Positions 10,110-18,480 are shown, counted from the stretch's first letter. The stretch is 64,000 nucleotides of DNA from Glycocaulis abyssi (GCF_041429775.1 NZ_CP163421.1:2071001-2135000), one strand, 5' to 3'. Made by a program: numbers and translations. The notes: generated from the sequence alone by a model not told the origin.

Positions 10110-11342
10110 ATGCTGCGTACACTCATCGCCGGGGCGGCCATCGCGCCTTTCATTGCCGGGGCGGGCTTCGCACAGGAACCAGCCGGGGAACTCACCGAGC
10201 TGGAGGTGCGTGAAGTCCATGACCGCATCCTGACCATCGACACCCATGTCGATATCCCCACCGGCTATGCCACCCATCTGATTGATCCCAACACCTGGAC
10301 GCGCCTGCAGGTGGATCTGCCCAAGATGCGCGCAGGCGGGCTCGATGCCGCCTTCTTCATTGTCTATGTGCAGCAACGCGATCTCGATGAAGAAGGCTTT
10401 GCCACCGCCCGTGCGCGCGCCGAGGAGACCTATCAGGCGATCATGCGCATGGTGCGCGCCAACCCCGAACGCATCGCGCTGGCCACCACCGCCGACGAGG
10501 TGGACGCGATCCATGCCGAGGGGCGCCTCGTGGCCCTGATCGGCATCGAGAACAGCTATTTCATGGGCGAGAATATCGAGGAGGAAGTGCCGCTCTGGGC
10601 TGCGCGCGGCGCGCGCTATGCGGCCCTCACCCATTTTAGAAACAACCAGTTTGGCGGCAGCTCCAACCCGGACCTCTCCGCTGGCGACCCGATGGAGGAT
10701 CCGGGCCTGACCGATCTGGGCCGGCGGCTGGTCGAGCTTCTCAACGACCATGGCATCATGGTCGATATCTCCCATGTCGGCCCGCGCACCTCGCTGGAGG
10801 CGATCCAGATGTCGCGCGCGCCGGTGATCGCCAGCCATTCGGGCGCGCGCGCCGTCTACGACCATCCTCGCAACCTCTCCGACGAACTGCTCGAAGCGAT
10901 CCGCGATAATGGCGGCGTGGCGCAGATGGTCGCCTTCCGCTCATACCTGCGCGCCATCGATCCGGGCCTGACGGCCGCCATCGCCGAACTGCGCACCGAG
11001 GTCGGCCTTGACCAGCCGGGTGGCTGGGAGCGCATGACACCAGAAGACAGAGCGGCTTACCAGACGCGCCTGCAGGCCCTGCGCGCCGAATACCCGGATG
11101 CGACCGTCGCTGACATGGCAGACCATATCGACCATGCCGTGGCCGTGGCCGGTATCGACCATGTCGGCATCGTGTCGGACTTTGATGGCGGCGGCGGTGT
11201 GCGCGGCTGGGACGATGCGTCCGAAACGCCCAACGTAACCGCCGAGCTCTTGCGCCGGGGTTATTCGGAAGAGGACATCGCCAAGCTGTGGGGCGGCAAT
11301 GTGCTGCGCGTCATGCGCGGCGTGGAAGCGGCGGCGAGGTAG
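10110..11342 (+). CDS. Membrane dipeptidase (renal dipeptidase family, M19)
   Basis: A 410-residue exported zinc dipeptidase with a short signal peptide (about 1-20, ending GAGFAQ). Features of M19: HDRILTIDTHVDIP at the start of the barrel, with the DTHVD metal ligands; LIGIENSYFM carrying the bridging Glu; DISHVG and IASHSGARAV for the metal-binding and active-site histidines; and GIVSDFDGGGG near the end. It probably trims dipeptides in the periplasm, possibly including D-residues. It starts 99 bp after hslV and looks separately expressed, with AGGGGAG upstream of the ATG. Confidence 0.9.
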   Translation: MLRTLIAGAAIAPFIAGAGFAQEPAGELTELEVREVHDRILTIDTHVDIPTGYATHLIDPNTWTRLQVDLPKMRAGGLDAAFFIVYVQQRDLDEEGFATARARAEETYQAIMRMVRANPERIALATTADEVDAIHAEGRLVALIGIENSYFMGENIEEEVPLWAARGARYAALTHFRNNQFGGSSNPDLSAGDPMEDPGLTDLGRRLVELLNDHGIMVDISHVGPRTSLEAIQMSRAPVIASHSGARAVYDHPRNLSDELLEAIRDNGGVAQMVAFRSYLRAIDPGLTAAIAELRTEVGLDQPGGWERMTPEDRAAYQTRLQALRAEYPDATVADMADHIDHAVAVAGIDHVGIVSDFDGGGGVRGWDDASETPNVTAELLRRGYSEEDIAKLWGGNVLRVMRGVEAAAR

Positions 11343-11662
11343 GCCGGAACACACGTGTCATCCTCCGGTCGCGAAGCGATCCGGGGACCCATGCCTTAGA
11401 GTGATGAAAGCCCTCGTCCTTCGAGACGGCTTCTTACGAAGCCCCTCAGGATGAGGGCGTGGGGTGCTTTTCCCTCATCCTGAGGGTGAGCGAAGCGAAC
11501 GTCTCGAAGGATCAGGGAAAAGCAAGCTCTCAGGCATGGTTGGCCCGGATAAACCGGGCCATGACAGTCTGAAATTCATATCCCCAATCGCCCCCTTGCC
11601 AGTCCCGCCCCGCCGGGCGTAGCGTTTTATCGCTGGGGACGGCGGCGTGATGGAGGTGCATC
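11343..11662. repeat. Intergenic region with palindromic repeats
   Basis: The 320-bp gap between the dipeptidase and a membrane-protein gene holds no gene that I can support. It contains two inverted copies of a ~47-bp repeat (about 11411-11457 and 11472-11517), each with a CCTCAGGATGAGGG or CCCTCATCCTGAGG end and a CCTTCGAGACG core. It also has a perfect 8-bp-arm hairpin at 11541-11561 (TGGCCCGG, 5-nt loop, CCGGGCCA). The two long copies could fold on each other as one large hairpin and act as a transcription terminator or an mRNA-stabilising element. Confidence 0.75.
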
Positions 11663-12055
11663 ATGCCTGAAATGACAGTGATCCTTGCCCAGGTGCTGGG
11701 CGGATACATGCTGGTCATGGGCGCGGCGATGCTGATCGACCGGACGCTCATTGCCCGCCTGCTCGCCAGACTGACCGAGGATATCGGCCTGACCGTCACC
11801 ATGGGGCTGATCGCGCTGATGATCGGGCTTGTTATCGCGGCCACGCACACGCGCTGGGACAATCCACTGGCCATTATCGTCACGCTCATCGGCTGGGCCG
11901 CGATTGCCGAAGGCGCGCTTATCCTCTGGCTGCAGAACCGTTTCATGGGCTTCTTCGCGCCCTGGTTCACAAGCCCCATGGTCTCGCTGATCTGGGGCGG
12001 TATTGCCGCGATACTCGGTCTCATCCTGCTGGCAGGCAGTTTCGGCTACTGGTGA
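11663..12055 (+). CDS. Small integral membrane protein
   Basis: A 130-residue protein with about four hydrophobic helices: 5-25, 44-62, 70-90 and 104-128. I see no cysteine cluster or catalytic motif and do not recognise the family. A GGAG-type site (GATGGAGGTGCATC) lies upstream of the ATG. Its last 10 bases overlap the end of the convergent acyltransferase gene. It is probably an inner-membrane protein of unknown role. Confidence 0.65.
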   Translation: MPEMTVILAQVLGGYMLVMGAAMLIDRTLIARLLARLTEDIGLTVTMGLIALMIGLVIAATHTRWDNPLAIIVTLIGWAAIAEGALILWLQNRFMGFFAPWFTSPMVSLIWGGIAAILGLILLAGSFGYW

Positions 12056-13212
12056 GCCTGCGTCCGGCGGGGAAAGGGCGGGGGTTCAACCGCTGGTGCC
12101 GATGCCACGCGCACCGCCCAGCGGCCCCGCGCGATCATTCGCCCCCAGGCTTGAAAGGGCCGCTCGACCCACACCCGCAAGGGCCAGGCGAGCGCGACCG
12201 AGATGAGCGTCATCAAAACAGCGATGCTGGTCGTGCCCGGCTGCCAGCCGATCTGGCCGGCGAGCACCATCAGCATCAGACCGGCCGGCCAGTGGATGAT
12301 GTAAATGCCGTAGGAGAGGTCTTCTACGCCCTTGATGCGCTGCCAGATTCGGGTGGCGGGGACTTTCAGATACCCGACCCGCAAAGCGAGGAAGGCCGTC
12401 GCCAGAATGTCAAAGCTCTGGTGGAACGCCGTGCCCGCTGTGACGATGGCCGCGCATATGCTCGCCAGCACCAGCGCCCAGCTAAGCCCTATCCGGTCCC
12501 GCCAGTCCCACAACACCGCGCCGATCAGAAAGCCGGTGGCAAAGCGCAAGGCGGCAGAGACGCCCTCCGGGTGCGGCCCGGCATAGCCGGTATTGGCGTG
12601 GATGACGCTGCCCGCGATGACGGCGGCGAGCGCCAGTGGCAGCACCCACGCGTGGCGCAGGGCACCAACGAGCATCAGCAGGCCAAGCCCCGCATAGCCG
12701 ATCAGCTCATAGCGCACCGTCCAGAGCGGCGCGTTGGCGCTCTGCGCAGCCTGAAGGCCAGAGGCATCGAACGGAAGCGCCGCCGTGGGGTGAGCCTGAG
12801 AGATGACGCCCAGCGCATAGGCCCAGCTTTCCGACCGCGTGAGATAGTCGAGGGGGGCGATGCCGGAGAGCGCCGGACCTACAATCATCAGGGTCAGCAG
12901 CGTGACCACGATGAGGAGCGGGAAAACACGGAACACCCGGTTGATCGCGTAGGCCAGCACCGCGCGCGAGGCGCGCAGGCTCGCCAGGATCATGTAGCCG
13001 GAGAGGACGAAGAAGGCGTTCAGCGCATGCTGGCCTGCAAAGTCGACCATCTGCGCCCATGGCCCCAGGACCGGCCAGGGCAGCACCATCATCAGCGCAT
13101 GCGCGTAGAGGACTATCCCTGCAAACGCCATGCGCATGGGGGTGAAGAGATTGTCCTGATCCTCCAGCCGGCCATGACCGGGGGCGAAGAGCGCTTGGGT
13201 GTATGTGTCCAT
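12046..13212 (-). CDS. Acyltransferase 3 family membrane protein
   Basis: An inner-membrane O-acyltransferase of the OafA/YrhL type, 388 residues, with about ten hydrophobic helices. The N-terminal catalytic region shows FAGIVLYAHAL followed by FAGQHALNAFFVLSGYM. The conserved His is in YAHAL and the FVLSGY signature is present. The C-terminal half has GIYIIHWPAG and WVERPF, also typical. I chose the ATG at 13212 because AGGAGT sits 7 nt upstream; an in-frame start 63 bp further up lacks such a site. Such enzymes acylate cell-surface or exported glycans; the substrate is unknown. Confidence 0.85.
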   Translation of the reverse strand: MDTYTQALFAPGHGRLEDQDNLFTPMRMAFAGIVLYAHALMMVLPWPVLGPWAQMVDFAGQHALNAFFVLSGYMILASLRASRAVLAYAINRVFRVFPLLIVVTLLTLMIVGPALSGIAPLDYLTRSESWAYALGVISQAHPTAALPFDASGLQAAQSANAPLWTVRYELIGYAGLGLLMLVGALRHAWVLPLALAAVIAGSVIHANTGYAGPHPEGVSAALRFATGFLIGAVLWDWRDRIGLSWALVLASICAAIVTAGTAFHQSFDILATAFLALRVGYLKVPATRIWQRIKGVEDLSYGIYIIHWPAGLMLMVLAGQIGWQPGTTSIAVLMTLISVALAWPLRVWVERPFQAWGRMIARGRWAVRVASAPAVEPPPFPRRTQAHQ

Positions 13213-13397
13213 TCTTGCGACTCCTGATTGTGTATCAGGTAATGCACGCAAAACGTGTGCCGAAGGGTAAAGCAACTGTTAACCAAGAGCTCACGCTCTT
13301 TCAGTTCCCCAACGCATCCCCGGTCGTAGCCAGGGGCAGGCCGCGTTGCGATGTTCCGCGAATGGCCGCCTGCGCGCGAACGACGAAGCAGAACCGC

Positions 13398-14147
13398 TTA
13401 CCCCCCACTCAGCTCCCTGTCCCTTTTCGCCGCGAGCGCCGCATCGCTGACCGTCTCGGCGACAAACCGGTCGACCGGCGTTTCAAGGCCGAGGCGGGAG
13501 ATGGCCAGCTCCTGCGCGGTCCACTGATTGCCCTGCGGCAGGTTCGAGCCCGTCGCGGCAAACGCGCTGACGCGCACATTGAAATGCCCGGTCAGGCAGC
13601 GATAGGCCTCGAACGGCCCGTGCACCGCTTCCGGCGCGCCCTCCACCTTTACCGGCACAGCCTCATAGACGACGCCTAAGTCCTCGGTGGCATTCATCAG
13701 CGCGTAGTCGCGGGGGCTGAGGAGCGTCGCCCAGGCCGATACGCTGGCACCCGGCTCTTCTGCGAGCGTGGCAGGCACCGAGCCATAGGCGGCGATGCGG
13801 TTGGCCCAGGCGATGACATGGCCGGGCAGGCTGACCGCGATGACCGGGATCACCACATTGTCGATATACCGCGCAAACTTCCTTTGAAGCTGCACCGGCG
13901 CGGCGTTGGAGCCGACTGCCACCACCGGGTAATACGCGCCCTCATCCAGCCGCGCCGCTCTCTCCACCCCCACCACATCGGCAAGGGAACGGATATGGCC
14001 GCCTTCCGCCACCTGCCAGCCACTGATCGGGCCTTTTGTGGACCGGATATCGAGCGTGCGGCCATCCACGAACAGGAAATCGCCCTCCGGCCGTGTGAAC
14101 GGATAGGAGAGCGCCCATTGCATTTTCAGGTGCAGCGGATCGATCAC
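13398..14147 (-). CDS. Gamma-glutamylcyclotransferase-like protein
   Basis: A 249-residue cytoplasmic protein I do not recognise with certainty. Residues 73-91 read YPVVAVGSNAAPVQLQRKF, like the YGSN substrate loop of gamma-glutamylcyclotransferases. Further on, GASVSAWATLL, ALMNATEDLGVVYEAVPV resembles that family's V-x-G/A-x-L, D-x-x-E-G-x-Y pattern, with E155 in the position of the catalytic acid. The gene starts inside the last codons of gshB (4-nt ATGA overlap), so the two are translationally coupled. The context suggests a role in turnover of gamma-glutamyl compounds such as glutathione. This is an inference; the protein is longer than ordinary cyclotransferases. Confidence 0.6.
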   Translation of the reverse strand: MIDPLHLKMQWALSYPFTRPEGDFLFVDGRTLDIRSTKGPISGWQVAEGGHIRSLADVVGVERAARLDEGAYYPVVAVGSNAAPVQLQRKFARYIDNVVIPVIAVSLPGHVIAWANRIAAYGSVPATLAEEPGASVSAWATLLSPRDYALMNATEDLGVVYEAVPVKVEGAPEAVHGPFEAYRCLTGHFNVRVSAFAATGSNLPQGNQWTAQELAISRLGLETPVDRFVAETVSDAALAAKRDRELSGG

Positions 14148-15097
14148 GCGCCTTGGCCTCTCTTGGCCTCCACCCAGTCGATCAGCATTTTGCTGACATC
14201 GATACCGGAAAAGCGGCGCAGCTCCTGCACGCCGGTGGGCGAGGTGACATTGATCTCGGTCAGATAATCCCCGATCACGTCAATGCCGACAAAGACGAGG
14301 CCGCGCGCCTTCAATTCCGGGCCGATGATCCGGCAGATTTCCAGATCGCGCTCCGTCAGGTCGGATTTCACCGCCTTGCCGCCGACATGCATGTTGGCGC
14401 GCACCTCGCCTTCGGCCGGCACGCGGTTGATCGCGCCCGCAGGCTCGCCATCGACAAGGATCACGCGCTTGTCGCCATTCCTCACATCGGGCACGAAGGC
14501 TTGCGCCATCAGCGGCTCGCGGCTGACCTGTGCGAAGAGCTCCAGCAGGGAGGCGAGATTCTCGGCAGACTCCCGGATGCGGAACACGCCCGCCCCGCCA
14601 TTACCGAACAAGGGCTTCACCACGATGTCGCGCCCATGTGCCTCGAAAAAGGCCCGGATATCGGCCAGCGAAGACGAGATGAGGGTAGGCGGCATCAGCC
14701 CTTCAAAGCGCGTGACGAACAGCTTTTCGGGCGCATTCCTCACCTCGGCCGGATCATTGACCACCAGCACGCCGGGTTGCAGCGCCTCCAGCATGTGGGT
14801 CGAGGTGATATAGGCCATGTCAAAGGGCGGGTCCTGGCGCAGGAAGATCACGTCCAGATTCGCAAGGTTCAGCACAACCGCCTCCTCCAGCACCACATGC
14901 TCGCCCTGCACGCGTTTCAGCTCGCGCACCTTCTGGGCCAGCGCGCGCACCTTGCCATCCTCCATGGCCATGTCCTTGGGCTCATAGACCCAGATTTCAT
15001 GGCCGCGGGAGAAGGCCTCCAGCGCAATGTCGACGGTGGAATCCGCATTCACATTGACGCCCGTGATCGGGTCCATCTGGAAGGCAATTTTCAGCAT
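14144..15097 (-). CDS. gshB: Glutathione synthetase
   Basis: Joins gamma-glutamylcysteine and glycine with ATP, the second step of glutathione synthesis, in the cytoplasm. The 317-residue length is normal. The start MLKIAFQMDPITGVNVNADS, FLRQDPPFDMAYI, VVNDPAEVRNAPEKL, the ATP-grasp segment VVKPLFGNGGAGVF and the C-terminal GIDVIGDYLTEINVTSPTG are all clear family signatures. It is the first gene of a two-gene unit with the cyclotransferase-like gene downstream. gshA is not in the window. Confidence 0.97.
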   Translation of the reverse strand: MLKIAFQMDPITGVNVNADSTVDIALEAFSRGHEIWVYEPKDMAMEDGKVRALAQKVRELKRVQGEHVVLEEAVVLNLANLDVIFLRQDPPFDMAYITSTHMLEALQPGVLVVNDPAEVRNAPEKLFVTRFEGLMPPTLISSSLADIRAFFEAHGRDIVVKPLFGNGGAGVFRIRESAENLASLLELFAQVSREPLMAQAFVPDVRNGDKRVILVDGEPAGAINRVPAEGEVRANMHVGGKAVKSDLTERDLEICRIIGPELKARGLVFVGIDVIGDYLTEINVTSPTGVQELRRFSGIDVSKMLIDWVEAKRGQGA

Positions 15098-15173
15098 GGG
15101 ATAGCGCTTTCAAGGCTGGCGGGCGGATCAGGCGCTAGAGGTAGGGGATGAGGGGGGAAATGGGAAGGTGGGG

Positions 15174-16076
15174 TTATTGCTTCAAAGCTTCGGAATTAGC
15201 CAACGAGCGCGCCCGTTCCGCCCAAACCGGTTCAAGTTGGGCAGCTTCGTAGAGTCGGCTCTTAAGTGCGTTTACCGCCTTTTCTCTGGCCGGCCCGGCT
15301 GAGAGGCACTCAAGTTCCTCAAACGCCTTCTTGATCTTGAGGTGTCGAGGGTGAGGCAATCGGGTGCCTTTCGGCGTTAGGGCGTTGCCCGTGACGACCC
15401 GTGGCACACCGGCTGGGAAATAGCGGCACTTGTGAGAGCTCAAACCATGCCGATGGATGATCTGTCTGACGTTAAAAAGTGTCCGGCGAACAGCCTGTTC
15501 GCCGCTCAAACACATATCATCCACATAGACGGTGAAGGTCAGATCGAGCTCATTGGACAACTGTGCAATTTCATCGAACATCGGCTTGTGCGCAAAGTAA
15601 GAAAGAATGGGGCTGACGGAACTTCCCGTTGCGAGATGCCCGTCCACGGTCAATATCTTCGCAAGCAACATCGAAACGTCAGCGCGACATTTCATATAAT
15701 GAAGAAAAAACAAATAAACCGAGTGAGTTCTAACATTATTAAAAAATGACTTAATATCCACCTTGATAAGGTCAACGTCTGCTCGATGAGCGCTAGCATT
15801 TGTTATATATGAACGCCCACGGATTGCCGAATGGAGGTAATCTGGCGTTTCGATGCGGCTTAGCCACCGGGCAATTTTCTGGTGAATTTTCTTCAGCCGG
15901 TCTTTTGGTTCTTGGACAGGTCGCTTCTTGGTCTTCCCAGCGTCGAACCGCTTATAGTTGTCGTAACGATTGGCAAGCTCTTCCAAATCACACAACTCAA
16001 CCTCAAGCCGCCGGGCAAGGTCCGCTGGCGAAGTTACCTTGTACAGTTGGGATTGGTTGGGAGGGTAGCGCTTCAT
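15174..16076 (-). CDS. Retron reverse transcriptase
   Basis: A 300-residue RT that should make the msDNA of a retron. RT fingers: YKRFDAGKTKKRPVQEPKDRLKKI. The retron-specific region X motif NAxxH is NASAH at 93-97. Catalytic D107 is in VDIKSFF, LATGSSVSPILSY at 148-160 is motif 4, YVDD at 184-187 supplies the two aspartates of the palm, and VTG at 228-230 is the region Y motif. There is no maturase or endonuclease domain, which argues against a group II intron. The gene lies 12 bp after the HTH gene in one transcription unit. The AT-rich stretch around 15690-15820 suggests transfer. Confidence 0.92.
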   Translation of the reverse strand: MKRYPPNQSQLYKVTSPADLARRLEVELCDLEELANRYDNYKRFDAGKTKKRPVQEPKDRLKKIHQKIARWLSRIETPDYLHSAIRGRSYITNASAHRADVDLIKVDIKSFFNNVRTHSVYLFFLHYMKCRADVSMLLAKILTVDGHLATGSSVSPILSYFAHKPMFDEIAQLSNELDLTFTVYVDDMCLSGEQAVRRTLFNVRQIIHRHGLSSHKCRYFPAGVPRVVTGNALTPKGTRLPHPRHLKIKKAFEELECLSAGPAREKAVNALKSRLYEAAQLEPVWAERARSLANSEALKQ

Positions 16077-16088
16077 CCGACCAGCCCG

Positions 16089-16391
16089 CTACTCGCGTTC
16101 ATGGCGGGAAATAGACGACACCCAGTCAAGCATTCTTAGCGCCTTATCGGCAACGAATGTTCTCGCCGCTTCAGAAAAGTCGGCATCGACAGTCCGCTCC
16201 GCAAAAAGCATGAGCGACGATACCGGTATATCAAAATACTCGGAATATCGTTCCAGCGTATCGATAGTGACTTTCTTGCTTCCACCTTCTAGCTCGGTAA
16301 TGAAAGACCGAGAAAATCCCAACTCTCGGGCAAGCTCTGCCTTGCTCATGTCGTGGTAAACCCGAACAAGTCTCAGCGCTTCATTCAGCAT
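16089..16391 (-). CDS. XRE-type HTH protein, retron partner
   Basis: A 100-residue protein. Residues 5-60 form a Cro/C1-type helix-turn-helix (MSKAELARELGFSRSFITELEGGSKKVTIDTLERYSEYFDI); the remaining 40 residues are mixed. A strong GGAGG lies 5 nt upstream of the ATG, and the a2 end of the candidate msr-msd lies 18 nt upstream. The order RNA, HTH, RT matches a known retron class in which the accessory or effector gene encodes an HTH protein (type VI in the published retron scheme, as I remember it). It may be the toxic effector, a repressor of the locus, or both. The palindromes around the upstream promoter are candidate operators. Confidence 0.85.
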   Translation of the reverse strand: MLNEALRLVRVYHDMSKAELARELGFSRSFITELEGGSKKVTIDTLERYSEYFDIPVSSLMLFAERTVDADFSEAARTFVADKALRMLDWVSSISRHERE

Positions 16392-16409
16392 TTTTCCTCC
16401 AAAACAATA

Positions 16410-16686
16410 GTAACTTAGAGGTTCTCAATCACCCAACGGACAGCGCGAAACATCGCCACAATTGATGTGGCTAGCTTCAGAACACACAGCAAGAAGCTGC
16501 GCTTCCAGCGTCCGCGGCGGCTCCACTTCGAGCGCACCGCAGGCGTTACGAGATTGCTTGACCCGGCGACCGGGGGATCCTTGTCAGAAACTGACATAAC
16601 TGAGTCCTTTCGTCTCAGAGCACTGGACGGGATTGTCCAGCGTCACGCTCTCAGAGACAGGCTCAGGCCAAGCACCTCTAAGCTAC
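16410..16686 (-). ncRNA. Candidate retron msr-msd RNA
   Basis: The ends of this 277-nt stretch pair with each other: GTAGCTTAGAGGT (16674-16686, read on the minus strand) with ACCTCTAAGTTAC (16410-16422), 13 bp with one G-U. This is the arrangement of retron a1/a2 arms. Just inside a1 is TGC, where the branching G would be. Next comes a long imperfect stem (16600-16666) capped by an 8-bp hairpin (16621-16642), then a 6-bp hairpin TGTCAG-TTT-CTGACA (16582-16596). Its UUU loop fits the msr element that retron RTs recognise. The msd part would hold stems such as CCCGG-TCG-CCGGG and GCCACA-TCAAT-TGTGGC. A 60-codon open frame inside (16415-16597) is probably fortuitous. Confidence 0.7.
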
Positions 16687-16689
16687 CGT

Positions 16690-16714
16690 GATCGCCCGCT
16701 CACGCGGGGCGATC
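16690..16714. repeat. Palindrome just upstream of the msr-msd candidate
   Basis: Perfect 8-bp inverted repeat GATCGCCC ... GGGCGATC with a 9-nt loop, 3 bp before the a1 arm. It could be the 5' hairpin of the retron transcript, an operator, or a terminator for readthrough. It looks superficially like a type I-E CRISPR repeat, but no second copy is present. Confidence 0.6.
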
Positions 16715-16843
16715 CTTACCGTGCCGCACGCCCGCCCACCGGAACCCGGGGAACGACGCCGCGCCGCCGACAAGAGGAAGAGACCAAAGCCTCCAAGCGT
16801 CTATGACGCCGCATCTGCGTGGTGCCTTCCCGGTCGCACACCA

Positions 16844-16894
16844 CATCTAGTGTGCTGTTCGCGCATAGTCAACGGTTGTTCGCAGCACGCGAAC
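16844..16894 (-). promoter_or_regulatory. Putative retron promoter with flanking GTTCGC palindromes
   Basis: On the minus strand TTGACT (16867-16872) and TAGATG (16844-16849) are separated by 17 bp, a good sigma-70 arrangement firing toward the msr-msd and HTH-RT genes. A perfect palindrome GTTCGC-AGCAC-GCGAAC (16878-16894) lies directly upstream of the -35 box. A further half site GTTCGCG (16857-16863) lies in the spacer. These sites are placed where an autorepressor would bind, and the HTH protein of the unit is the obvious candidate. The rest of 16715-16992 shows no gene; part of it must also serve the divergent M20 peptidase. Confidence 0.6.
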
Positions 16895-16992
16895 ATGCGT
16901 CCCCCATCCTTGCCCGCCTCTCTCCCGGCGCGTAGATAAGGCCCTCGCGCCTTACCCCTCGCCCCACGCTCGCTAAAGCCGGAGACACCGCC

Positions 16993-18411
16993 ATGGACGG
17001 ACACCCCAAATCATCCAGCACGCTGGACGCGGTTCTGGCCCGTCAGGAGGCGGGGTTTGAGGCCGCGCTGGCGCGCTATGACCAGCTCTTGCGCATCAAG
17101 TCCATCTCCACCGATCCTGCCTACAAGGCGGAATGCCTTAAAGCCGCGCAGAGCCTTGCCGATGAGTTGAGCGCGCTGGGCTTTGACGCCCGCGTCGCGC
17201 CGGCGATTGGCCATCCCTTTGTCGTGGCCCACCATGAGGGTGCGACCGCCGATGCGCCCCACGTATTGTTCTACGGCCATTACGATGTGCAACCCGTTGA
17301 TCCGCTGGAGCTGTGGGAAGCCGACCCGTTCGAGCCGGAGATCAAGACCAGAGCCGATGGATCGAAATACATCCGCGCGCGCGGCGCAGCCGATGACAAG
17401 GGCCAGCTGCGCACCTTCATCGAGGCCTGCCGCGCCTGGAAGGAAGAGACCGGCACCCTGCCCTGCAAGGTGACGATCTTCTTTGAGGGCGAGGAGGAAA
17501 GCGGCTCCCCGAGCCTTGAGGCCTGGCTGACCGAGCACGGACAGGAGATCAAGGCGGACTTTGCCCTCGTCTGCGATACAAACATGTGGGACCGCAAGAC
17601 CCCCGCCATCACGGCGAGCCTTCGCGGCATGACCGCCGGCGAAGTGACCCTTCACGCCGCCAGCCGTGATCTCCATTCCGGGCTTTATGGCGGCGCGGCG
17701 CGCAACCCGATCACGCTGCTGACGCAGATACTGGGCAGCATCCATGACGAGACCGGCCGGGTGACGCTTTCCGGCTTCTATGACGGCGTGGAAGACGTGC
17801 CGGAGCCGGTGCTGGAACAATGGAAGGCGCTGAACTTCTCTGAGGAGCGCTTCCTCGGCGATATTGACCTCTCCGTGCCTGCAGGCGAACAGGGCCGCAT
17901 GGTGCTGGAGCAGATCTGGACGCGGCCCACCGCCGAGATCAACGGCATTATTGGCGGCTATACGGGCGAAGGCTTCAAGACCGTGATCCCGGCGCAGGCG
18001 AGCGCGAAAATCTCCTTCCGCCTGGTGCCGGGACAGGACCCGGAGAAGGTGTGGAAGGCGTTTGAGGCGCATGTCACGAGCCGCCTGCCCGCCGACTGCC
18101 AGGCCGTTTTCCTGCGCCGCGATACCGGCGCGCCCGCGCTTGCCGTGGACGTGACGAACCCTGCCCTTCAGGCTTGCGTCGAGGCGCTGCGCGATGAGTG
18201 GGAGACCGAGCCCGCCCTGATGGGCTGTGGCGGCTCCATCCCCATTGTCGGCGATTTCAAGCGCCATCTGGGGATGGATACCATCCTGGCGGGCTTCGGC
18301 CTTGAGGACGACAATATCCACAGCCCGAACGAGAAATATGAGCTGGAAAGCTTCCGCAAGGGCATACGCTCCTGGGCGCGGATACTGGACCGTCTGGCGG
18401 GGAAGAGATGA
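16993..18411 (+). CDS. M20 family metallodipeptidase
   Basis: A 472-residue dizinc peptidase of the M20/M25/M40 group. Metal-ligand and catalytic motifs: VLFYGHYDVQPVDP (His and catalytic Asp), RGAADDKGQ (bridging Asp), FEGEEESGSP (catalytic Glu and metal Glu). The later conserved segment SLRGMTAGEVTLHAASRDLHSGLYGGA holds the dimerisation-domain His. It has no signal peptide and acts in the cytoplasm, probably on dipeptides or N-acylated amino acids. It is divergent from the retron. Confidence 0.92.
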   Translation: MDGHPKSSSTLDAVLARQEAGFEAALARYDQLLRIKSISTDPAYKAECLKAAQSLADELSALGFDARVAPAIGHPFVVAHHEGATADAPHVLFYGHYDVQPVDPLELWEADPFEPEIKTRADGSKYIRARGAADDKGQLRTFIEACRAWKEETGTLPCKVTIFFEGEEESGSPSLEAWLTEHGQEIKADFALVCDTNMWDRKTPAITASLRGMTAGEVTLHAASRDLHSGLYGGAARNPITLLTQILGSIHDETGRVTLSGFYDGVEDVPEPVLEQWKALNFSEERFLGDIDLSVPAGEQGRMVLEQIWTRPTAEINGIIGGYTGEGFKTVIPAQASAKISFRLVPGQDPEKVWKAFEAHVTSRLPADCQAVFLRRDTGAPALAVDVTNPALQACVEALRDEWETEPALMGCGGSIPIVGDFKRHLGMDTILAGFGLEDDNIHSPNEKYELESFRKGIRSWARILDRLAGKR

Positions 18412-18480
18412 GCTTGAGTGACCCCTACATATTCAAGGCGCACTTCGATTATGGTTGGCGAAGAGCAATTGGAGCAAAAA

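Noticed and set aside
15174-16076. Group II intron or diversity-generating retroelement
   Set aside because: No maturase or endonuclease domain, no intron RNA ends, no template or variable repeat pair seen; the NAxxH and VTG motifs favour a retron.
16415-16597. 60-codon open frame just upstream of the HTH gene (MSVSDKDPP..., basic with a hydrophobic end)
   Set aside because: It lies entirely within the candidate msr-msd, its ATG falls next to the UUU-loop hairpin, and no Shine-Dalgarno site precedes it.
16690-16714. CRISPR-repeat-like palindrome (GATCGCCC...GGGCGATC)
   Set aside because: Only one copy, with no spacer array and no cas genes; treated as a retron-upstream hairpin.
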